Assembly: GCF_010093535.1 (NCBI RefSeq)
Contig: NW_022985186.1
Coordinates: 170,289 to 227,634, forward strand
From: Lindgomyces ingoldianus
Taxonomy: Eukaryota > Ascomycota > Dothideomycetes > Pleosporales > Lindgomycetaceae
Direction of reading: 5' to 3'
Length of the DNA stretch: 57,346 bases
Below, one piece after another: positions 1 through 11,920 of the stretch (its first letter is position 1; every line of letters begins with the position of its first letter). The position numbers and the translations under genes were made by a program. Under the pieces are notes generated by a model. That model was not told where the DNA came from. It saw nothing but the letters and a program-made list of their open reading frames with translations, and ran no database searches.

Positions 1-305
1 TGCCAATCCCCGACACACCGATGTGGCTAGAGAGGTGGAACAGACGCAACGAACCATAATTTAAATATGTTTTACACAACGCATGCTAGAGCAAACTGCA
101 TGCAAATTAGCATAAAGGTGCACTTACATTAGGTATACATTTTTTTTAAAAAAGAATATAAGAAACACATAAGCTGACAGAGAAACAGCGTTACCGGGGT
201 TTATCCGAAGAAATTCTGACTAACTAGCGCGTCCAAAAGAGGAGATTCTGCTAAACTTTTCGTTCTGCAAACCCGAATATAATAAGCAGAGGAAGCTCTG
301 CTAAT
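1..305 (+). repeat. Left terminal inverted repeat (TIR-L)
   Basis: The first 305 bases match the reverse complement of 57037-57340 with about nine differences including one T-run length change, roughly 97% identity. Several differences are C/T or G/A, as RIP would give. It begins TGCCAATCCCCGACACACC and ends inward at a palindrome close to AGCAGAGCAAGCTCTGCT. It keeps a near-normal base composition, unlike the AT-rich DNA just inside it. It has no LTR-like CA end and no long open frame. Because the window starts at its first base, a target duplication on this side cannot be tested. Confidence 0.93.
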
Positions 306-1070
306 TATGTATAACTATAAACTAACTTTTTACTTTTATACTTTATTATCTACTAAGTAATTTATGCCTTTTATACTAGCTTTAAAAGCTTTAATTTACT
401 TATATAAAGCCTTTAAAAGTTCTAGCTAATTTAAATGCTTATTATAAAAAGCCTTTAGTTTATAAAAAGAACTTATAAAATTTAAAGCTTTATACTAGAC
501 TAAATTAAGGTTATGTTTTACTTATTTTACCTAGTACTTAAGTGTTTTTTAGTAACGCTTACTAGTAAGTATTTCCTTTACTTTCTACTTCTCTACTTTA
601 TTAATAGTTTCTAGGGGGTTTTAGAGGTTTTTATTTTAGAAGTAGATTCTAAGAGTCTTTATAAAGTATATTTAGTGTAAAGACATTATATATCTTTAAC
701 CTTAAAAGTAGCTTTAGGTAGTATAAGTTTTTAACTTATTTAAGTGCTTTAAAAGGGCTTTTTTATTATTTAGATAGTTTTAGATAGGTCTTTAAATAGC
801 TATGTTTTTAGTATTTAAGTAGACTATGTTGCTAATCTCTTAGTTAACTAGCTAGTAGTAGTAGTTAACTATAGTTTGCATTTAATCCTAGGCCTTTTTT
901 ATATAAGTCTTAGCTAACTTCTAGGCTGCGTGCATGTAGGTTGCTAATGCTAGAGTATTCTTATAATTTAACTTATCTATAGCTGTAATAGGTTCTATAG
1001 AATGTTTTTAGTCCTAGCTTTAACATAGTTTAGAGCTATATAAAACTTAATATAAAGACATTTTAAGTAT
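306..1070. other. RIP-degraded AT-rich DNA, unassigned
   Basis: Between TIR-L and the miniature LTR element the DNA is strongly AT-rich with many TAA/TAG in all frames. The minus strand of about 400-900 has a stretch where the stops are mostly TAA/TAG and charged residues predominate, so an old transposon coding region is possible. I recognise no domain and see no terminal repeats. Confidence 0.5.
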
Positions 1071-1828
1071 TGTTGCGTACAGCTATCCGTCTATATATAT
1101 CCTTCTGCTGTGCTAGCTAGGAGGTTGACCTTTTAGCAAACGCAACAGTTATAAGCCTAGTTTATAGCATAGTGTAGATAGTTAGCGCTTAAAAATTTGC
1201 GCACCCCTGCTCTACTAATAGGATTACATTATCCCTAAGCGCTGCGTGTTTAATTCCTACGCTTAGCGAAGAGCGTTTAGGCAGTGCGTCTATTACAAAG
1301 GCTACTTTACTAGATCTGTCTCTAAGTTCTGTTGCTTAGGCTAGGAAGAGTGTGTTAAGGTGGTTTTACTATGTTTTACCTCTCTTGTTCCACAGTTTAA
1401 GCTAGGGGGTGTGTCGCGTACAGCTATCCGTCTATATATATCCTTCTGCTGTGCTAGCTAGAAGGTTAACCTTTTAGCAAACACAACAGTTATAAGCCTA
1501 GTTTATAGCATAGTGTAGATAGTTAGCGCTTAAAAATTTGCGCACCCCTGCTGTACTAATAGGATTACATTATCTCTAAGCACTGTGTGTTTAATTCCTA
1601 CGCTTAGCAAAAAGCATTTAGGCAGTGCGTCTATTACAGAGGCTACCTTACTAGATCTGTCTCTAAGTTCTGTTGCTTAGGCTACAAGGGTGTGTTAAGG
1701 TTGTTTTACTATGTTTCACCTCTTTTGTTCCACAGTTTAAGCTGGGGGGTGTGTCGCGTACAGCTATCCGTCTATATATATCCTTCTGCTGTGCTAGCTA
1801 GAAGGTTAACCTTTTAGCAAACGCAACA
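1071..1828. mobile_element. Tandem miniature LTR element (TRIM-like), LTR-int-LTR-int-LTR
   Basis: Three near-identical 77-bp direct repeats lie at 1071-1147, 1412-1488 and 1752-1828. Each starts TG and ends CA, with short inverted ends (TGTTGCG / CGCAACA). Two internal segments, 1148-1411 (264 bp) and 1489-1751 (263 bp), separate them and are close copies of each other. Each internal segment ends in a G-rich purine run (AGCTGGGGGGTG) directly before the next repeat, as a polypurine tract would. No coding capacity is visible, which fits a terminal-repeat retrotransposon in miniature. The flanks AGTAT and ATTAT are a possible but imperfect target duplication. The A-B-A-B-A order is what LTR-LTR recombination between elements yields. 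Confidence 0.75.
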
Positions 1829-4800
1829 ATTATTATATAAAGTAAGGTTATCTAAGCCTAATTAATTAAAAGTAGTAAGAAACGCTAGTTATCTTAGTAA
1901 AAAAATACAAAAGCCTTAGTTTTTAATTAATATACTTATTTATAATCTTAGTTTAGCTATTTTTTTTATAATAAGTAGTAAAAACCTTAACTTTTACACT
2001 TAAAATTTAAGAAAATTTAGACTAGAAACTAGATATAAACTAAGGTCTCTAGTTAAAAATAATAGTTTTAGGTATATAGCTAAAATAGTACACTTATTAA
2101 ATAAATAACGCAGCTATTCTTTAGGCGTTAATTATTTTTTAGTAGAGAAAATAAAAATAGCTTATTTAGATATATAATTAATTATAACTATAATTTAGCT
2201 ATAACTAGACTTGTCTTTAAAAGAATCCTTAAAGTTAATACACAAGTGCTATAGTTATTAGTTTATTAAAGATTAAAAAAAAGTAAATAAACCTTAAAGT
2301 TTAAGTTTATTTTAAATAAGCTTTATAATAAAAAACGTAATTTTATATATATTATTTATAAGTAGCTTTTATACTCTTTTAGTAGTACTTTTAGGACAGT
2401 AACTAATAAGTCTTAGTAGCACTAAGGTGTGCTAAAGATACTTAATTATAGACTTTTTAAACAAGTTAGGTACACAGCAGTAAGTCTGCTAAAACATATA
2501 AATAGTTAGTATAAAGAAGTAGTCTATTTTCTATTTAATAATAGTAGAGTAAAAGTTTTTACTTTTACATAAAAAAGGCTTAATTTTTTTTAAAGTAATA
2601 TAAAAATTAATTTTAAAAAATTGAAAGACATAACCTAATCTAGTTCTTTTATAACATTTAGTAAAGTTGCTTAAGTTGTTGTTTAAGTAATATAGTACTA
2701 GACTAATTTCTTATTAATTTAAAAGTAAAGTTAGTGTAGTTTAAGTAAAACCTTTAAATAGTTATTAGTTTAAGCTACTTTTAAATTTTCTATGTCTTAT
2801 TTATAATAGCTAAGGATGTCTGCTCTAGTGTTGTTCTTACTAGAGGTGTACTTAATTTAGAAGTAATACTAAGCTAACTTTTTAGCTTAATAAACCTAAC
2901 AAGCATTTAGTTCCTTTGTTATTATAAAGTACTTTAATAACTAATAATTAGTATATACTAAGGTGCTTATTATTATGAATGTAAGCTTAGCTTTTTATTA
3001 TTTAAATATAGCAATAATTATAAATAGCTTTTTAGAATATATTTTTTAGTTTAGCTCTAAACTAGATAGAAACTTGCTATAGAATAAAACAGGGCACTAG
3101 CTTTTAGTAGCATGTTTCTAAAATAGAACTTCTGCTACTACTTTATTAAAAGCGTTAGTTTTAATTTTAGTTTATAATATAAAGTTAAAATAGTAAAGTG
3201 TAAGTATACTTAGTAGCATAAACTTTAGCTTTTTAAAAGCTATATTACACTCTAAAGTTTATATAAAAAACGTAGTAAGACTTTAAAGTGTAACAACGTA
3301 CTTTATAGGCAAGTTGCTTACACACCTAAGTTACTTACTTTTGCTAAGACTCTACTATACTACTTTTCTTACACTAATGCATTTCTAACAACACTACTTA
3401 AATGTGTTAAAGAAATGTTAGATGCAGCTTACACTTTAAGCTTTTAAATAAAATATAATACTTTCTAAGTAACACACTGCAGCTATCTATAGAGTCTTTT
3501 AAAAAATAATAAGTAACTAACACACTAGATAACTTTTCTAAGCTAATTATACAGCTAACTTATAAAAGCTAGATAATAATAAAAAGCAGAGAATTATTTA
3601 GCACATACTTAAGCTAGATGCGCAAGGATTTTAACTCTAGCTAGTAGCTGTAGCTAATATAGCTAATTCTTTACATGCTAAGTATAATATAGGCTATATT
3701 AGTGTAAACTAGCTTTATATATTTATTAAGTGTTACTTAAAGCTTAAAGTAAAGTTTAAGTGTAAGTATAACTATAAAAAAGCTTTTTATAAGAATTCTA
3801 TAGTAATTTAAGGCTAGTTTAACTTTATAAAGAATATTAAAGCTAAGTATAGCATCTAGAATAATAACATGTACAACTTTAATAAGATAAAGTTTATAAT
3901 AGGCTAAATATCTACTAGAGCAGTTATTATAAGTTTAGAGAGATAAGGACAGCTAAAAGTAGTCTAGCTAGGTAACTAGAAGTAGATAATAGCTATCTAG
4001 GGCATTAATGCTAAAAAGTAGGCTATTCTACTTTTTATTATTTTTTAGGGTAGCAACTACTTTTTAAACTAGTATAAAAAGGAAAATTTACTTTAGAATT
4101 AAGTTATTATAATCTTTAAGCGCAGCTAGACTACTAATTAGCTTAGTTTAGACTAGTTAAAGCACTTTAACACGCATATAAAGAAGTGTACTATTAGTAG
4201 CTACTATATACTAGTTATTAATAGCTATAAGAGCTATAACTTACTTTATTTTTAGTAATACTATAAAAATAATAAAATTATTACTATTAATATACTTTTT
4301 TACTTATTACACCTCTTATAGCTACTTAATGTAGGTTATTTTACTTCTTTAAAGAAAGTATATAAGTGCTAAGCTAAAAACCTTATGTGTAACTAAATTA
4401 CTTATATTATAAAAATAAAGTTTCTACTATACTTTAAAGTAGCTTATAATGCTATAATTACTTTTAGTAATATCTAAAAAAGGTTTTAAGGCGCTAGATT
4501 AGTTCTTTTTAACCTATAATAAGTTATAATAGGCCTTAATATAAAGTTGCGCACTTTATTACTACTACTACTTATATATAATAAGCCTTAGTAGTTGTAA
4601 ACTCTAAGTAATACTTTAAAACTTAAGTTATAATTAATGCTTATAAAAATAAAAATTTAAAAGTATATAAATAGTTTACTAACTTTTATAGTTAAAGTGT
4701 TTAAAAAGGTTTTAAAAAAGGCAGCAATAATTACACATAAGCTAGTGTTAGCATAATAAGAAATTACTAAGCTTTAAGCAGCTAATAAGGCTGCTATATA

Positions 4801-5779
4801 ATATAAATTATAGAAAAGAAAGTAAATTAAAGTAGAAAAGACTTTAATAATTTAGAAAAGCCTACACTTAACAGCTCTAAAGGAGTTTAAAGCGCGCAGT
4901 AACAGGAAGAAGGCAAAGAAGCAGATGTAAGCTAAAGTAGGTAAGCTATTCTAAAGGCGCTGTAGACAGTGCAATTAGACTAGGCATAACGCGTAAATAT
5001 GTAAGCAAAAAGCAGAAGTAGTATCTAAATAATATTCTAGGCTATACTGTACTATATAGTGCTAGAGCGGGTTGTTATGGGCCATAATAGAGTTTGTTAG
5101 GGTGGGGTCTTAGCAAAAGTAAGCGACTCGGGTGTGTGAGCAACTCGCCCGTGAAGTACGTTAATTAGTTCTACTATATAAAAAATTTTTAAAATAAATT
5201 ATTAATAAAATCTAGTAAAGCCTAAAAAGAATTTTATACTTATTATAGTAGTAAGTGCTTACTAGTTGCGTAGCACCTCTACTTTTTCTAAGTTAACCTT
5301 TAGTTCTTTGTTTAAAAGTATATAGCTAAGATACTTTATTTAAGTAATATAAAATTTACTTTTTTAAATTTTTACTTATAATTTTACTTACTAAAGCCTT
5401 TCTAAAACCTTTTTAACATAAAGAATATAAGTTACTTTATTTTTAAAGTAAATAAGAATATTATTTAAGTAGGTAATATAAAAATTATCTAGGTAGTTAA
5501 TTAATATATTATTTATATAGCGCTAGTAAGTTACTAGGCTATTACATAATCTAAAAAGTAGAACTTTACACTTATATGTTATATATTATGTTTAAAAGAT
5601 AGTATACTTTTTAAAGCTTAGGTTTATTCTAATGTTATTAAAAGCTATGTAAATATTAAACTTAGTAAAAATAGCTGCCTTTATAAGTCCTAAAAAAAGT
5701 TTATCTATGCATAGTATTAGATACACATCTGTACAAGTAATAGTGTTAAGTTTATAGTAATTAAAATAAATACGTAAGT
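1829..5779 (-). mobile_element. Ty3/Gypsy remnant (Gypsy-0), split by pogo A
   Basis: On the minus strand, 5779 to 5162 translates, ignoring RIP-type stops, as a Gypsy reverse transcriptase. It has a YINNILINYL-like motif, a YLNNILIY motif equivalent to the YxDD box region, and HVKKVLERL-like helices. After pogo A (3296-5161) the same gene continues from about 3295 downward as RNase H: VLFYSKFLSSLELN, then IYSKKLFIIIAIFK, then a YTNYQLLKYF-like segment. Below about 2700 the coding signal fades and the integrase is only presumed. No LTRs were found. It was therefore present before both pogo A and Copia-2, which cut it. Confidence 0.75.
3296..5161 (+). mobile_element. Pogo/Fot1-like DNA transposon A, RIP-inactivated
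   Basis: Inverted ends read ACGTACTT...CACACC...TTGCTAAGAC on the left, with the complement on the right (GTCTTAGCAAAAGT...AAGTACGT). The length is 1866 bp. The interior translates on the plus strand as a CENP-B/DDE_1-type transposase broken by many TAA/TAG. A LLIINSYKSYN-like block and a CKNNKIITINILF-like block correspond to the family's LLDGHGSH and CMPPHSSH regions. The right end is nearly free of RIP while the interior is heavily mutated. It lies in the pol gene of Gypsy-0. Confidence 0.85.
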
Positions 5780-6049
5780 TGTTAAATAGGCTCTAACAGC
5801 TAGCTGCTTATAGTATAAGCACGTAAGTAGAAAGAGTAAGAGTAGTGTACAGTGTGTATAGCGTATAAGGTAAATAAAGTAAAGGCAACATGTTTCTAGT
5901 TCTATTACTCTTATCTTTCCTTTATATAGAGAAAAAGGGGGATATTTAGATGTTTATGTATAGAGGTTTACACATAAGCATTATGTAATATAAATACATA
6001 ATTTTGCTTATATATAATTACTTATATCTAGGCTACAACACTACTACTA

Positions 6050-7889
6050 ACATGGTCCACAAGCGAATGTTCAACACAAGCGAGTGTTCCGCCCCACCAC
6101 TAAAACGCAGCTAACCTACTACTAACCGCGATGCATTAACAACTATATAATTAATTATCTTTAAAAGAGGCTAGAATTAACCTAGCTATTTAAGCTCTTA
6201 ATAAAGACGTGTCTTTAACTAAGAAGCGCGCTGCAGCACTCTACAATGTTAATTAAATAGCTCTCCGCTAACAACGCGCAGGGATAACTATGCAACGCGA
6301 CTGTACAGCTAACAACAAGAAGCTTACAAAGCTAGAAGAGGAGGTAATTATTAAGCATATACTTAATCTAGATTCCTAAGGATTTGCGCCTACTCTAGGT
6401 GCTATACAAGAGATAGCCAACAAGCTTCTTACTAAGCACAGCGCTCCACCAGCAGGTATTAACTGGCCATCTAACTTTGTTGCGCGTACGCTAGCAGTTA
6501 AAACCTACCTTAGCTAACTGTACAATTACTAATAAGTAAAATGCAAAGATCTAGCAATTATAAGCAAGTAGTTTAAGCTTGTAGAGGCTACATAATTAAA
6601 GTATAGCATTATAAATTAGGACACGTATAATTTTAACAAGACAGGCTTTTAGATAGGGGTTATATTAAGCTAAATAGTTGTCACAGGCACAGATAAACGT
6701 AATTAGCTAAAGGCTATACAGCTAGGCAACTGTAAATAGGTGACAGTTATTGCAGGCATTAACGCAGATAGGTGGGCAATACCTCTGTACACAATCTTTA
6801 AAGGCAAGCATTACCTATTTGCCTAGTATAAAGATAAGGATATACTAAAGGACTAGGCTATTAGTGTTAGCAACAACAGCTAGACAACTAACAAACATAG
6901 AATTACATAGCTAGAGCACTTTAATCTGCACATAAAAGATTACTTAGTAGGCTTATAGCAGCTGCTTATTCTTAATAGCTATAAAAGCTATTACTTTATT
7001 AAATTCCTAAAGCTCTGTAAGCAGAGGCGTATTATAGCGCTCTGTATGCCAGCACACGCGTCACATATTCTACAGCTGCTTGACGTTAGCTGCTTTTTGC
7101 TGTTAAAGCGCGCGTACAGTACTAAGATTAGCTAGTTAATCTGCTACTAGATTAACTATATTAACAAGCTAACCTTCCTACTTGCCTTTAAAGCAGCATT
7201 TAGTTACTTAATTACAACAGATAATATCTGCGCAGGCTTTAGAGCTACAGGACTAGTCCTATTTAACCTAGAGCTAGTGCTCTTAAAGCTTAATATACAG
7301 CTACCTAATTAGCTAGCTACTCCACTACTAAATACTGCCTAGGAGGCTTAAACACTTAGTAATTTTTATAAAGTTAAGGCTTAGTTAACTCTACTATATA
7401 ATTAGATTTAAAGGCATTAGAATTTATTTTCTTCTGCTATGCTTAATCTAGTAAAGTAGCTAAGTAAGGGCGCTACTAAAATAGCTTATGTTGCTGTTCT
7501 ACAGCGTAATTAAGCAGCTGCCCTAGAGAGGGCCTGTAAGGCAGCTATAAAGCGCAAGCAGCATAAAAAAAAGCAAATTTAGAAAGGAGAAACTTTAACA
7601 AGTTATTAGGGCTCTAAGTTAAGTACTTAGAAGCTTGCTAGTATAGTAGGAGGTAGCAAAATGCCTTAGGAGGAGTTAACTGCTAAAAGCAGCGCAGCGC
7701 GCGCACAGCGCTGCAAGCGCTGCAACAAGCCTAGGCATAACTCTTGTACATGCAAGGATATTAAATAATCCTATAGTAGTTTATTTTATATAGTATATTT
7801 TTGTGTTGTTAAATTAATAGTCTTTAAAGTTAAATTTAGTGGTGGGGCGGAACACTTGCTTGTGTTGAACATTCGCTTGTGGACCATGT
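6050..7889 (+). mobile_element. Pogo/Fot1-like DNA transposon B
   Basis: It has long inverted ends beginning ACATGGTCCACAAGCG, about 45 bp, nearly perfect and not RIPed. It is flanked by TA (6048-6049 and 7890-7891). Removing it restores the Copia LTR sequence exactly, so TA is the target duplication. The interior reads on the plus strand as a transposase with an HTH_Tnp_Tc5/CENP-B part (EEEVIIKHILNLDS, NWPSNFVARTLA) and a DDE part (NFNKTGF, VIAGINADRW, LCMPAHASHILQLLD). About 25 stops are TAA/TAG where the family has Gln or Trp. It is less RIPed than pogo A, so it is probably a younger insertion. Confidence 0.9.
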
Positions 7890-8344
7890 TATGTATAAAC
7901 ACTAGCAACTTTCTGTTTTTATTTAAAAAGTTAATTTTTATATAAGTTACCTTCTTTTTATCTGTGTAAGTCTATCTAGTTATATTCTACCTATACTTTA
8001 CCTTATTTATTAAGACTTACTTTAGTAATGCTGTATATTAAAATAGGCTAGTTACACTATATAAATAGCTTTATAAATAGTGTAAAGTGTTTTAAGCTAT
8101 TATTATCTAGCCTTTATATGCTTACTTTATAAGTAATTTAGTAGTATATAAGCTATTTTATATAGAGTTTTATGCTAAAATAGTGTAGAATCTTTGTGTA
8201 GGCAGGTGCGTAAGGAGGTGTATATAATAAGGTCTTTTTTTTTCTTTACTTTCTCTTTTTTATCTTTTACTTTTTAAGCCCTACTGTATAATTTTCTAGC
8301 TCTTTTCTCTTTTTATACAGTGCTAATAGTAATAGATACTCCTG

Positions 8345-8960
8345 CCTGCACACACACACACACACACACAGATGTCTCTCTAGCCTTCCTCCTCTACATC
8401 TAGCGCTGTTAGTGCGGGCGTCTTTAACGTCCTTATGCAGTCTAGCAGCCTAGGGCGCATCTACATTACCTTTTTAACTAGTTCTACTACTAATTAGTAG
8501 TTTATTTAGCATTTTAGTATAAATATATAAATTTTTTAGCTTTTCTACTTTCTTTTTATATAAAATGCTAATTATAGATAAGCTAAGAAGTAGCATGTAA
8601 CAGCTTTACTATTTTATAATATTAATATTATCTTGCCTACTAGCACTAATCTGCAGCTATAAGTAGCAAAGCTTGTATATTATAAAAGATACTTTTATAT
8701 AGTTTTAGTCTAAAGTTATAGTTAAGTTTTAGTAACTTTATGTACTTATTATTATAACAGCACTACTAGTGCTTTTTTTTTATTAAGTGTTATATACTAG
8801 CTAACTTTTAAGCTAATGCCTGCGCCTTATGTGTATAGCAGAGCTGTAGTCTACATTATAACTACTACACGTAAGAGTAGTGTGTTCTAGGGAGGGGCTA
8901 GTAGCTTTTTTTTTCCTATATACTAGATAAATAAACAATTTTTTTTTACGTATCTTTCTT
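8345..8960 (+). other. Extra block in Copia-2 with (CA)n run and degraded plus-strand frame
   Basis: This stretch is absent from the corresponding place in Copia-1. It opens with a (CA)n microsatellite at about 8349-8370. From ATG at 8372 a plus-strand frame runs about 180 codons in which the interruptions are almost all TAG/TAA. It reads like a Ser/Thr-rich start, then hydrophobic and aromatic segments, then a segment ending near KSSVFQGG. I recognise no family. It could be an inserted gene fragment that was then RIPed, or part of Copia-2 lost from Copia-1. Confidence 0.45.
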
Positions 8961-11854
8961 TTCTAATCTTATAATAAGAAAAATAAGTGTGTATAATAAA
9001 AAAAATAAAAGAAAATAGGCTTTATATAAAAGTGTTATTAGTCTAGTTAGTCTAAAGCATCTTTATACACAGAATCTAGCTAGTCCACAGATGCTTCTAT
9101 CTAGACAGAGAGGCAGTTAGTTAAGACTAATAATTACAAAGCTTAATTTAGTGTTTTCTTTATATATGCATTTACTAAGTTATTTTTACTATTAATTTAC
9201 TTTATTTTAGTAATTTTTTTTATATAATTTACAAAGTAACATAATATTAATTATAAGTTACTTTTTACTAGAAGAGCCTAGCTTAATAAGGCAATTATAT
9301 AAAAACTTTAAATTTATATAAATTACTACTAAAATTAGTAGTAGGTTAAGTGTTTATATAATTTACTATAAAGTTATACTAAAAGTAATTACATTATTAA
9401 ACTTTTTAACTATTTTATATAGTTTACTAGTAAGAGCACTTCTAGTTACTTTTTTACACTTAGTAGAATTCTAGTGTATAATGTTACTTAGTATTTTAAA
9501 GTAGTTACTTTACTTTATATAGTTTTTATTACTTAATATAATTAAAAATTCTAGCTATAAGCTAAAGTCTTTATTATTAGTAAATAATTTATTTATAAAA
9601 GTAAATAGCTTCGCACTATTAAGCTATAATAGTAGAAAGGTAAAACTGCGCTTACTATTATTTATCTACTATTAGATTTATATGTTAAGTGTGTTAATAT
9701 TATTATATAAAAAGTCTATAGTTTATATACTAATAGATAGGTTAAATGCTGCCTCTAGTTAATATATAAATGTAATATATGCCTCTTTTACATGTTACTT
9801 AACATATTATTATACAGCATTTTTATCTTTTAAGTTAATTATATAAAGGTAGCTTACTTATTTTTTTAAGTAAGAACTACTATGTTATGTGTAAGTTTAA
9901 TTTTTTACTATTAAACTTAATACGCTACTTTTTTGCTAAAATAGTTTACTTTTTATAATTCTTTTTTTTTATATAAAATTCTTTATTATAATGCTTAAAG
10001 TATTATTTATTTATAAGCTTATAATACTAAAGGTGTGCTTTTCTTTATTTATAATTAAAAAGTAAAAGTTATATAAAAAGATGTGCATGCATAGCTTTTT
10101 TTTATAGTAGTTATAGTATGTTTTAAACTAATACAGTCCTAATTTAGTAGCTCTATACAAGGGTTATACAACCTAGAGTATTATATTTAGTAGAAAGCTC
10201 TAGCGCATCTTCTTTAGTAGCTTTATGTACAGCGTACGCATAAGCTTATTTATTAATTAAATATATGCTTATATAATATTACATAATTTAAAATATATTT
10301 TATACATAGCTTTTAGGCTTACTTTTATAGCTAAAAGTAGTCTTTAGCTTATTCCCTAAATAGTTAGTAATTAAGTAAGATTTTTTTTTTAATCTAAGTA
10401 GCTAGTAAACACTAGGTAGGATTTCTTATATAGTTAAGTTATTTTACCTTTTACTTTTTATATAAAGTAGAGGTTAAAAATCTAACCTTTAGGCCTTATT
10501 AAGTTATACACTATAACTTTAAAAGTGCTATTAGTAATTAAAGTGTTTATCTTTATATAGTCTAATTTCTTAAATAGTTTTTTAAGTATAGTAATTACAC
10601 TATTTATATAAAGCTTAATAGATAAAGCCTAATTATTTTTTTTCTAGGTTAAAAATACCTAGTCTAGACTTTATATAAGTTTTCTTTACTTTTTACTTTT
10701 TCTAGTATCTATATCTTTCTTTTACACTAGTGCAGCATTACTGTTCTAAAATGCTTAGTCTATAGTAAGCTTTAGTTCTATCTTTATAGCATTTTTATAA
10801 AGCTGTTTTTTTTTCTCTTTTTTAAAAAATCTTTTTATACAGGGATTAGTTTATCTAGGTTATCTGTTATAAGTAAGTTATCTTTTTTCTTTTTTTTATA
10901 GTATAGTTTAACCTGCGTACATTAAAGCTTTAGTAGGCTATTTTCTCTTTTAATAATACTATTTCTCCCTTTAATGCTCTTAATTTTATATAGGCTAGTT
11001 TAGCCTTTCTTCTCCCTTTATGCTATAATCTCTAAGCTAAAAAAAAAGTTAAGAACTTTATATGTTATAAAGCTATTATAAGTGTTAATTATATAATTAA
11101 TGTTTACTTTTATATAGTTTTTTTAAAATATTTTTATTACCTTTTATACTACACTTACTTATGTAATAATGTCTAGCTATAGTAGAAAGTCTAAGTTAAT
11201 TCTTAAGTATGCTTTAAAGACTAGCAGCATAGGTACTAGACTGTGTAGGCTAGCTGTGTTATTTAGAGCCTTAACTGCTATCTATAAAATAGCCTTATTA
11301 TCTATATAGTTACTTAGCTTAGTCTTTAGAATGTTAAACACTTATTAGAGAGGTGTGTGTACATGCTTAACTTTTTTAACTGCCTAATATACTTCTACAG
11401 GCATCTGCCTACATATAGCTTCTATAATCTTTACATAAGCTTAAAAATCTTTTAAGGCAAAGTTTGTACTAAGGTTATGCATAATATAGTCTAAGGGTCT
11501 TTAATAGGTGTTAATTTAGAATTTACACAGTGTATTCTAGGTATCTTGTGTAGACATAAATTTTAAGAATATAGCAGCCTAAAATAATATATCTATATTA
11601 ATAACATATAAGACATCTTTATTAATTTATATAATATTAATAATAACTTTATAGTTAAAGTAGGTGTTATTTTTAATTATAAACTTAAATTTTTATAAAG
11701 CCTAGTTATATAATTAGTAAAAGTAGTAAAACTTTTTAATCTTTTCTAACACTGCAGCATTAATGTTGTAGCTAGCACTAGTTAGCATCTTTTAGAGTTT
11801 TTTTATATAGAGGTGTCTAAATTAGTAGTAAAAGTAGTAAAGTTTTAATTTAGT

Positions 11855-11920
11855 AAAAAAGAATATATATTCTTTCTTACTAATATTAAAAAAGAATATA
11901 TATTCTTTCTTACTAATATT
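11855..11920. repeat. 33-bp tandem duplication inside Copia-2
   Basis: Two identical adjacent 33-bp units each contain the palindrome GAATATATATTC. Copia-1 shows a single copy at the equivalent place, so the duplication is local to this copy. Confidence 0.8.

Noticed and set aside
1..305. TIR as an LTR of a retrotransposon
   Set aside because: It starts with TG but lacks a CA end, a polypurine or primer site beside it, and a second direct copy.
8349..8370. (CA)n run as a possible CRISPR-like or regulatory array
   Set aside because: It is a simple dinucleotide microsatellite without spacers.
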